From positions 1 through 14,003 of the forward strand of contig JAXIUW010086672.1 of the NCBI GenBank assembly GCA_035591015.1: a DNA stretch of 14,003 bases, in the 5' to 3' direction. The notes beneath the pieces are model-generated. The model ran no database searches, had not been told where the DNA came from, and saw nothing but the letters and a program-made list of their open reading frames with translations. Of the stretch, positions 10,501-14,003 are shown in pieces. The translations under genes and the position numbers were made by a program. The number at the start of each line of letters is the position of its first letter. Within the stretch, counting starts at the first letter, position 1. Origin of the DNA: Cephalothrix simula. Lineage: Eukaryota; Nemertea; Palaeonemertea; Archinemertea; Cephalotrichidae.

Positions 10501-13472
10501 CTGTTAATTTGGGAACTGTTTTTGCGCCACATATTTTGTGTCCTCGTAAGGTAAGTTATATTTTTGTTGATAAAAACTGTGCTGTATATCAGATATACGC
10601 ATACTTTTAACTTATTTTTGGCTGATTGATTTTTCTATGAACATCAGTGCAGTATGTATAAAACTGTGGAATATATCAGAAACTGTTGATATATCACAGA
10701 TATAGGCATACTTTTAACTTTGATTTTAAATCTCAAAATTTTGTTATAGGTTACGGCCTGTGAGTTACACGCTGCCTCGCAAAACATCACCAAGTCAATA
10801 TCATTCATGATTGAGAATGCACCAGATCTTTTCAAGGTCCCATCAGATCTTGCACAGGACATTTCAACGTATTGGAAAGAAATGGAAGAGGGTCCATCAG
10901 GCAATGATGATGGCCAGTTATCTGCAGTAAGTTACCTTCCATAATGACCCCCCTTTTTTTAAAACATGACTTGATTTATTTATATTCAAAACACATTACA
11001 ATATGATACAATTCAAACACCAAACTCCTAGAGGACATTAATGGTGCGAGAACAAAGATATATTATATATTACAAAATATGGCAAAATTACAAATTACAT
11101 TGCTTAATGTTGCTAGATGTACATATTTATTCAAATTATCTTTTGGAGAAGCATAAAGATGGGTGATATAACAGATTCTGTAAATGACCCCACTGGTGTT
11201 CCTTAAACATGCTAGATAATTTAAAAGTCTTTAATCATGCTGATAATTTTTTTATTTCGTATTTTTTGCAGTTTCATCAAGAATCTACAACGGCCTTGAA
11301 TACTTGCGTGACATTTTGCGATCGCAAAGCTACCCAGGAAGCGTCTGCCCAAATTGACACCGAGACGGCTTTGGCCGAGCTATATGCCCACGTGCAAGCT
11401 ATGCCAGAATCATCACGCAAGAAAAAATTAATGAAACAATTTAACAAGGCTAATGGTGGAGTGACACCTTTAGATACGTCGTCTGTCTCAAAACATAATC
11501 GTGCTAAGTCATTAGGATCAACTCTTAAGGTAGGCAAATGAATTTTGAATCGGATCGGACCGTTCCTTGTATATCGATTGTCCATTGGAATTGCCGATGA
11601 AGGGACACTCAACCCTGGGCTTCCTTCGTCAACAATTTTCAATTTAAAGAATGGGGACGGACATCCTTCAAAAGTACCAATATTTGACGGTTGTTTTTTT
11701 TTTATCAAAAAATTTTATTTTCATGTGCTATATTTATATTTTTGTGTTCCGTATTTTTCAGAAACGTTTTTTACGGAGTAATAAGCATAAGAATGTACAT
11801 AATAACAGTACTTTGAATTCTACTACAGATTCCCTAGACATAGACACAAGTAATGAAAAGGTGCTCGCTAACCAGGTAATTAATATGTACAGTTGTACAT
11901 GTATTTTATTCTTTAATACTAATTTATAATTTACCCGAGTGTTTAGTTTTATTTGCCCTCGCTTTAAAAGCTTTAATTTTTAAATCAAGTTTAAATGTTT
12001 TATGAATAAAACTTTAATTGTCTGAGTTTAAAAAAAACTCTTATTTAAATAAAGATATGAAACAGTTATTTAAATAGAAAAAAATTAAGTACTTATGTTG
12101 AAAAACAACACACATGTTGAAATTCAACCCATTATGTTGAAAAACATCACATTGACTCCCTTTAATGTGTTCAAAAATATAAAACACTTTAAACATTTCC
12201 CCCATAAAACAATTCACTTACTCATATAGTTTATTTGATTCTTATTTGCTAGTCAATTCTAACCATCCTTGGCCAAGGGGTTTGATGTGTAACTGCACCG
12301 CTCCTCTCATCAATGATGAATTAAAGGCCAAGGCGGACAGACATCAAACCTATTGGCCAAGGATGCATTCTAACTTATTATTTGCTTTATTTTCTTTATT
12401 TGCATGTTTTGCATTTTTGCTTATCTTTTTGCATGTTTGCTTATGTTATTTCATTTATTTTGCCTTCAGTTGTTGTTTTCGTCTCCGTTGCCTGTATCAA
12501 ATAAAAAATTACCTGCTCCTGCATCCCCATGTTTATATTCTACACCTGTTAAAAGATTATTTAATGACTTTAGCACGGTAAGTTATTTTTCCCTCTGTAT
12601 CGATCATTCAAATTACACAAATGGATGGAAAAATTGAGCGAGACACCGTCAAACGTAAAAAGAACCACGTGGAATTAGAATATTCCTACATGTAGGACCC
12701 CAGTGCATATATTTGCGTCATTTGTTAAAGGGTTGTCATGTCGCTGGGTTATACCAGTCTTCTATAGTTGCGGATGGAGAGCAACATTTTACATTTTACA
12801 GTTCCTCATCCAATTTTTCCGTCCAAAATATTAATTTTGAATGCCTTTGCATTACATTGTATTCAATCTTATGCATATTTTTCTAAACTGTACTTATTCT
12901 TTTAATTATATGCATGATGCAAAAATTACTCGGTACTAGAAACCTAGTCATCATTGAAGTTCCGCAAATTCATGAACCACAAACTTATAACCTCCCGAAA
13001 ATTCCTGTTTTCATATTTTTTCTTATAACCCTTTATATTACTGCGTAATTTAGATATTCAATTTTTAATTTATATTTTTCTTTCTATCTTTTAGCCTGCC
13101 AACGAACAATCAGTGTGTATTATTGACATGGGTAAAGAAAACCAGTCTCCAGCTTATGCATTTAAAGGACGGAAAAGGAAAGCTACGGATGCAATATCAT
13201 TAATCGATATGTCAAATATTAGCCTGACACCTATCGCCGAAATTAAAACTACAAATGACAAAGACTCAAATCGAAAATTTTTACCAAAACATGTGAATAC
13301 CGAATTATCTTATTCGGCAGCTTTTTTATCCCCTGTTCAAAGGAAGCACCTTGAATTAGAGAAAGCAATATTAACACCTCGTTGTCGAGCACCTTTAAGC
13401 GTGTTTCAGTCACCTATATTATTAGATGACAGTATACCTTCATCAGAGGATCCCTGTTCTGCCTGCAATTGA
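1487..13472 (+). CDS. ARHGAP19: ARHGAP19-like Rho GTPase-activating protein, 8 exons, 5' end missing
   Basis: Joined model: 1487-1585, 9974-10183, 10327-10550, 10750-10926, 11272-11529, 11762-11875, 12470-12577, 13095-13472. All introns are GT-AG. Phases agree at every junction, giving 1,568 coding nt with 2 nt left of a split first codon, 521 complete residues and a TGA stop. The RhoGAP domain covers about residues 12-200, with arginine-finger motif EGLFRKTG (37-44), K79 and N163 in MDSVNLGTVFAPH. After it come the ARHGAP19-type block AMPESSRKKKLMKQFNK (279-295) and a disordered S/T-P-rich tail. ARHGAP19 family members inactivate RhoA by stimulating GTP hydrolysis; the vertebrate protein is nuclear in interphase and acts in mitosis and cytokinesis. 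About 100 or more N-terminal residues must lie upstream of the window. Human ARHGAP19 is about 494 residues in total, so this protein has a longer C-terminal tail. Orthology rests on alignment from memory, not on a search. Confidence 0.9.
3594..3676. repeat. Imperfect foldback (hairpin-forming) sequence
   Basis: GCAAAAAAC (3601-3609) pairs with GTTTTTTGC (3662-3670). Inside, GGACTTT pairs with AAAGTCC. Outside, AATGC can pair with GTATT using one G-T pair. The ~25-base loop region contains GGTCGTTCGCTTCG and is richer in G+C than its surroundings. No target-site duplication is evident, so a transposon origin is unproven. Overlapping short open frames here are probably chance. Confidence 0.5.
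4403..4490. repeat. ACCTGT-rich simple repeat
   Basis: ACCTGT recurs about every 6-20 bp (TACCTGTACCTGT, then two copies of TTCAACCTGTA, then TTAACCTGT). The short open frames on both strands here owe their length to this repetition. The same word also appears in the surrounding few hundred bases. Confidence 0.55.
4594..4615. other. Small perfect hairpin followed by T-run
   Basis: GACCTGA-TCT-TCAGGTC is a 7-bp stem with a 3-nt loop, followed at once by TTTTT. It lies at the edge of a patch with higher G+C (4580-4665, including GTCGCGCCACGC). A function is not evident; it may be part of a decayed element. Confidence 0.35.
5013..5048. repeat. 36-bp near-perfect palindrome
   Basis: ATCAAATGGA (5013-5022) and TCCATTTGAT (5039-5048) are perfect 10-bp inverted arms. 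The centre TATAATATATTATA (5025-5038) is itself a perfect palindrome, so the only interruption is a 2-base CA on the left. It lies directly before the minisatellite that starts at 5053. A+T-rich palindromes of this kind can extrude cruciforms and are associated with instability. Confidence 0.85.
5053..5290. repeat. Degenerate ~21/16-bp minisatellite (GATTC-rich)
   Basis: Units such as TAGATTCCTCGATTCTTTTTG (5053-5073), TAGATTCATCGATTGTCTTTG (5090-5110) and CAGATTCATTGAATTTATTTG (5111-5131) alternate with ~16-bp shortened forms. Similar units return at 5214-5290 after a less regular middle. Two overlapping open frames across it (5071-5292, 5139-5384) are repeat-encoded (FADS, DSWI, DSSI) and I do not call them genes. 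Confidence 0.8.
5847..5868. repeat. CTCGGGAAC direct repeat in a G+C-rich patch
   Basis: CTCGGGAAC occurs at 5847 and about 12 bp later, joined by CGGG. The surrounding 5760-5940 is less A+T-rich than the intron average and contains CCCCCC. It might be a remnant of a mobile element, but no termini are visible. Confidence 0.3.
7154..7192. repeat. Perfect 20-bp-period direct duplication
   Basis: AAAATGGACATTGTTCCGT is present twice (7154-7172, 7174-7192) without a mismatch, separated by one A. A recent local duplication is the simplest reading. Confidence 0.9.
8209..8859. promoter_or_regulatory. Cluster of CRE/ATF-like sites, candidate intronic enhancer
   Basis: The core TGACGT/ACGTCA occurs at 8209-8216 (full TGACGTCA), 8518-8523, 8698-8705 (TTACGTCA), 8804-8809, 8838-8844 (TGACGTC, overlapping E-box CACGTG 8834-8839) and 8846-8852 (TGACGTA, abutting octamer ATGCAAAT 8852-8859). 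In A+T-rich sequence this hexamer is expected well under once per 650 bp. The cluster is seen directly; its regulatory role is inference. The last group packs three factor-type motifs into 26 bp. Confidence 0.3.
9974..10183 (+). CDS. ARHGAP19: Exon b (210 nt): RhoGAP catalytic core, arginine finger
   Basis: The acceptor is GTAAATTTCAG and the donor GTAAAT at 10184; both ends are phase 1. The exon encodes N33 (split) to Q102. INQEGLFRKTGQLSRQKL holds the arginine finger R41 (codon 9997-9999), the residue that RhoGAPs insert into the GTPase active site. LDLESGDYSAHDCANVL (62-78) and K79-SYLGDLQEPLL (79-91) match the conserved 'xxDVATLLKxFLGELPEPLL' segment, K79 being the conserved lysine. As in ARHGAP19, the position after the FLG/YLG triplet lacks the arginine common in other RhoGAPs (KxxLRELPEPL). 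The usual LPEP is LQEP here, a mild change outside the catalytic residues. LDLESG is nearly identical to vertebrate ARHGAP19. Confidence 0.95.
10184..10326 (+). other. Short intron with G10 run and possible SINE remnant
   Basis: 143-bp phase-1 intron. It carries a run of ten G (10217-10226), followed by a G+C-rich stretch. On the minus strand, 10210-10295 reads like a degraded tRNA-related head: a GTGTGAATTTGATCCC stretch resembles a B-box. This is a weak resemblance, judged by eye. Confidence 0.35.
10327..10550 (+). CDS. ARHGAP19: Exon c (224 nt): RhoGAP core, conserved asparagine
   Basis: The acceptor is TCTTAATTTGCAG and the donor a perfect GTAAGT at 10551. It enters in phase 1 and leaves in phase 0. 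The exon encodes D103 (split) to K177. IQLLFLLMPPENYMLLEHVL (126-145) is the hydrophobic helix typical of the domain. NKMDSVNLGTVFAPHILCP (157-175) is the conserved 'NKM..xNLAxxFAPxLxxP' motif, and N163 is the asparagine that stabilises the GTPase-GAP interface. The internal ATG at 10329 is not a start: the frame continues unbroken from exon b and the domain needs the earlier part. Confidence 0.95.
10570..10720. repeat. Local duplication within a 199-bp intron
   Basis: ATAAAAACTGTGCTGTATATCAGA (given here as two parts: ATAAAAACTGT and GTATATCAGA, 10570-10593) recurs as ATAAAACTGT and ATATATCAGA at 10658-10680. AGATATA(C/G)GCATACTTTTAACTT occurs at 10591-10613 and 10698-10720. The second copy is interrupted by an extra AACTGTTGATATATCAC segment. 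It looks as though part of intron 10551-10749 duplicated and diverged. Confidence 0.75.
10750..10926 (+). CDS. ARHGAP19: Exon d (177 nt): end of RhoGAP domain
   Basis: The acceptor is TTTTGTTATAG (a TAG acceptor) and the donor GTAAGT at 10927; phase 0 at both ends. Residues 178-236. ITKSISFMIENAPDLFKVPS (190-209) matches the closing RhoGAP helix of ARHGAP19 ('...MAFMIKHSQKLFKAP'). The segment after it, EMEEGPSGNDDGQLSA, is acidic and low in complexity and looks like a linker. The nearby human counterpart is a helical stretch of different sequence, so conservation drops right after the GAP fold. Confidence 0.92.
10927..11271 (+). other. 345-bp intron without identifiable content
   Basis: Phase-0 intron, GTAAGT to TTTGCAG. 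Apart from a C6/T7 run near 10945-10960 and a TATATTATATAT tract near 11060, I see nothing in it. Its TTATTTATATTCAAAACAC stretch recalls LINE 3' tails read on the minus strand, but that is not enough to call one. Confidence 0.7.
11272..11529 (+). CDS. ARHGAP19: Exon e (258 nt): ARHGAP19-specific block after the GAP domain
   Basis: The acceptor is GTATTTTTTGCAG and the donor a weak GTAGGC at 11530; phase 0 at both ends. Residues 237-322. TETALAELYAHVQAMPESSR (266-285), followed by KKKLMKQFNK, is the clearest family signature: vertebrate ARHGAP19 has 'TEEALRELFQHVHDMPES.KKKQLIRQFNK'. After it come a proline-directed site at T301 (VTPLD) and R313-AKS316, a basophilic kinase site. These lie at the same relative places as the sites reported for CDK1 (Thr404) and ROCK (Ser422) in human ARHGAP19. 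If the weak donor were ignored, translation would add V-G-K and stop at 11539-11541. Confidence 0.93.
11547..11690. other. Coding-like, G+C-richer patch inside a 232-bp intron
   Basis: Within intron 11530-11761 the plus strand is open from 11542 to 11781, in the same frame as exon e, and the minus strand is open across the patch and back through exon e. The base composition is visibly less A+T-rich than neighbouring introns. GATGAAGG and CCTTCGTC form an inverted pair. It could be a fragment of an inserted element or a former exon. The in-frame TGA at 11539 makes ordinary inclusion by intron retention non-coding beyond that point. Confidence 0.35.
11762..11875 (+). CDS. ARHGAP19: Exon f (114 nt): basic and polar linker of the C-terminal tail
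   Basis: The acceptor is GTATTTTTCAG and the donor GTAATT at 11876; phase 0 at both ends. Residues 323-360. It starts KRFLRSNKHKN, so the joined SLGSTLK|KRFLRSNK parallels vertebrate '..SRSFSGLIKRKVLGNQ', a basic cluster that may contribute to nuclear import or membrane binding. The rest (NNSTLNSTTDSLDIDTSNEK) is a polar, S/T/N-rich disordered linker. A longer overlapping reading frame starting upstream at 11651 and running past the donor into TGTACAG... is an artefact of intron sequence on both sides. Confidence 0.85.
12096..12152. repeat. Three-copy ATGTTGAAA repeat
   Basis: ATGTTGAAAAACA occurs as the first and third copies, flanking ATGTTGAAATTCAAC, at roughly 18-21-bp spacing. The middle unit contains the inverted pair GTTGAA/TTCAAC. 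Confidence 0.7.
12264..12366. mobile_element. 103-bp MITE-like element with 25-bp terminal inverted repeats and 8-bp TSD
   Basis: The left arm CATCCTTGGCCAA-gg-GGTTTGATGT (12264-12288) is the reverse complement of the right arm ACATCAAACC-ta-TTGGCCAAGGATG (12341-12365), with only the 2-nt centre differing. ATTCTAAC flanks both ends (12256-12263 and 12367-12374), an 8-bp direct repeat that looks like a target-site duplication, with one extra C at 12366. The interior has a further hairpin TCATC-AAT-GATGA (12309-12321) and no coding capacity. An 8-bp TSD is typical of hAT-type (and P-type) elements, so this is probably a very short non-autonomous relic mobilised by such a transposase. The family assignment is inference. 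Confidence 0.75.
12470..12577 (+). CDS. ARHGAP19: Exon g (108 nt): LLFSSP and TPVKRLF regulatory segment
   Basis: The acceptor is TTTTGCCTTCAG and the donor GTAAGT at 12578; phase 0 at both ends. Residues 361-396. It starts LLFSSPLPV and contains STPVKRLF (384-391). Vertebrate ARHGAP19 has 'LLFSGSPAV..TPTRLKW' near its C-terminus, so this short exon is the conserved piece of an otherwise fast-evolving tail. T385 (codon 12542-12544) is a full CDK consensus (TPVK), in the place of human Thr476, a reported CDK1 site. K388-R-L-F391 fits the cyclin-docking (Cy/RxL) pattern. Two further S-P sites are S365 and S379. Confidence 0.85.
12578..13094 (+). other. 517-bp intron, nothing notable
   Basis: Phase-0 intron, GTAAGT to CTTTTAG. 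No repeat, hairpin or open frame stands out. A part with somewhat higher G+C lies at 12635-12780. Confidence 0.75.
13095..13472 (+). CDS. ARHGAP19: Exon h (378 nt): C-terminal tail with KEN box, NLS and S/T-P sites, ends in TGA
   Basis: The acceptor is TTCTATCTTTTAG, phase 0; the stop TGA is at 13470-13472. Residues 397-521. It reads on from exon g as DFST|PANEQSV. Visible elements are the KEN box K410-N412 (13134-13142) in MGKENQSP, the basic NLS-like KGRKRK (420-425), and S/T-P sites at S414, T441, S475 (LSPVQRK), T490 (LTPRCR) and S502. RxxL motifs lie at 479-482 and 494-497, and an acidic end DDSIPSSED sits just before the terminus. No fold is evident, and I expect disorder. Vertebrate ARHGAP19 ends soon after the segment matching exon g, so most of this exon has no counterpart I can recall. 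Codon use and the length of the open frame (126 codons in an A+T-rich context) support it as coding. Confidence 0.85.
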   Translation, partial: PANEQSVCIIDMGKENQSPAYAFKGRKRKATDAISLIDMSNISLTPIAEIKTTNDKDSNRKFLPKHVNTELSYSAAFLSPVQRKHLELEKAILTPRCRAPLSVFQSPILLDDSIPSSEDPCSACN

Positions 13473-13590
13473 AATTATGTTTTCAATTTTATATTGTTAT
13501 CAAGTTTGAAAATTGTTGTTTAAAATTGTTATTATTGTTATTTTCACAGATTTTAGATAACATTTCGACGATATGAACCTGCGATATTAA

Positions 13591-13860
13591 GTTTCGGTTT
13601 TGAAACTGAATGGTTGGTTTCGGTTTAAAAACGAAAGCGAAAGTAATTTGAAAATGATTTTGGTTTAAAAACGAATCCAAAAATTAAAAAATTGTTTCGG
13701 TATGAAATCGAAACCAAAAGTAATTTTGAAAATGGTTTCGGTATGAAACCGAAAGTAAATCAAAATGGTTTCGGTTTGAAAACGAAACCGATAGTAAATT
13801 TATCAAAATTAAAAGCGAAAGTTTTTTCGATTTGAAACTTAACTGAAAGTAAATTCAAAA
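13591..13860. repeat. Tandem array of self-complementary 33-43-bp units
   Basis: About six to seven degenerate units start at roughly 13591, 13616, 13656, 13694, 13734, 13767 and 13810. Each has (G)GTTTCGGT(A/T)TGAAA followed by (A)CGAAACC and an AAAGTAATTTGAAAAT-like spacer. The first two parts are inverted copies, for example GGTTTCG-gtttgaaaa-CGAAACC at 13767 and TTTCGGT-atga-ACCGAAA-type arms at 13736, so nearly every unit can fold into a hairpin. If the mRNA extends through it, the 3' UTR would carry a row of stems. Confidence 0.85.
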
Positions 13861-13920
13861 GATATTTGGCAGATTTTATCTAATGTTTTAAACTTTTTTA
13901 TCATAATTTTATGTTTTTAG

Positions 13921-14003
13921 ATCCTAAATTTAGCCTTGACTTTTAGAACTACTTTTCAGCATCCTTTACTAAAGTGGTTAGATGATCCCCCCGCTTTAGT
14001 TCG
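13921..14003 (+). other. Possible partial exon at the right edge
   Basis: A T-rich tract ending ATGTTTTTAG is followed by 27 codons that stay open to the edge of the window (ILNLALTFRTTFQ, then HPLLKWLDDPPALV). A second acceptor-like TTTTCAG ends at 13959. The peptide looks protein-like but matches nothing I know, and an open stretch of this length can arise by chance. It might be a downstream gene or an alternative 3' exon. Confidence 0.15.

Larger units (their letters stand above)
11876..12469 (+). other. 594-bp intron with short repeats and a MITE-like element
   Basis: Phase-0 intron. It contains TTATTTAAATAA (12041-12052, a perfect 12-bp palindrome) with a second TTATTTAAATA at 12066, three ATGTTGAAA units (about 12096-12150), and the element at 12264-12366. 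The rest is T-rich sequence with ATTTGCATGTTT-type words leading to the acceptor. Confidence 0.75.
13473..14003 (+). other. 3' UTR and/or downstream flank
   Basis: There is no AATAAA after the stop within the window. The variant poly(A) signal ATTAAA occurs at 13683-13688 and 13808-13813, both inside or at the edge of the tandem array, so the transcript end is undetermined. The minus-strand open frame at 13489-13680 is repeat-derived and not a gene. Confidence 0.6.

Noticed and set aside
10960-11110. Possible LINE 3' tail on the minus strand
   Set aside because: Only a general A+T-rich, TTTATTTAT-like resemblance; no coding remnant or target-site duplication.
11277-11708. 143-codon minus-strand open frame, the longest in the window
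   Set aside because: It is antisense to exon e, which is clearly coding on the plus strand by family match. Its length follows from the codon bias of exon e plus the open patch in the next intron.
12246-12581. 111-codon plus-strand open frame across the intron/exon g boundary
   Set aside because: It starts inside the MITE-like element and reads exon g in the wrong frame; the correct frame gives LLFSSP...TPVKRLF.
1-14003. CRISPR arrays, tRNA, rRNA, bacterial operons, viral or toxin genes
   Set aside because: None seen. The tandem arrays lack unique spacers of uniform size, and everything coding belongs to a spliced animal gene.

Overview
This is a window of eukaryotic, almost certainly invertebrate animal, genomic DNA. 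It is strongly A+T-rich and has spliceosomal GT-AG introns, minisatellites and small foldback elements, with no bacterial operon features. The only gene I can support is the 3' part of one plus-strand RhoGAP gene, which I identify as an ARHGAP19 orthologue. Eight exons (1487-1585, 9974-10183, 10327-10550, 10750-10926, 11272-11529, 11762-11875, 12470-12577, 13095-13472) join with matching phases into one frame of 521 complete residues plus a stop. The 5' exons lie to the left of the window. Residue numbers below are window-relative: residue 1 is the first complete codon, at 1489.

Layout. 1-1486 is non-coding, probably intron: a 20-bp minisatellite at the edge, a 44-bp duplication and a TCAGTCAAA-rich repeat. 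1487-1585 codes for the first helix of the RhoGAP fold. An 8,388-bp intron (1586-9973, about 60% of the window) then separates that helix from the arginine-finger loop. It holds no convincing gene, but it has a 36-bp near-palindrome, a degenerate ~21-bp minisatellite, foldbacks, a cluster of CRE/ATF-like sites (8209-8852) and a ratchet-like AG|GT site near its middle. From 9974 to 13472 the exons are compact. They encode the rest of the GAP domain, the family-specific MPES-basic-QFNK block, and a long disordered, phosphosite-rich tail. A 103-bp MITE-like element with an 8-bp target-site duplication sits in the intron before the penultimate exon. Beyond the stop is a tandem array of self-complementary units, and at the right edge a short, weakly supported open stretch.

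Function. The key residues of an active RhoGAP (arginine finger R41, K79, N163) are present, so the protein should stimulate GTP hydrolysis on Rho. The C-terminal half carries nine S/T-P sites (one of them TPVK next to a KRLF cyclin-docking-like motif), an RAKS basophilic-kinase site, basic NLS-like clusters, a KEN box and RxxL motifs. This fits the known biology of vertebrate ARHGAP19, a mitotic RhoA GAP controlled by CDK1 and ROCK. No new multi-gene system is visible. The most interesting features are the C-terminal regulatory tail, the symmetric 99-nt exon that starts with a donor-like GTAAAC, and the small mobile-element relics.
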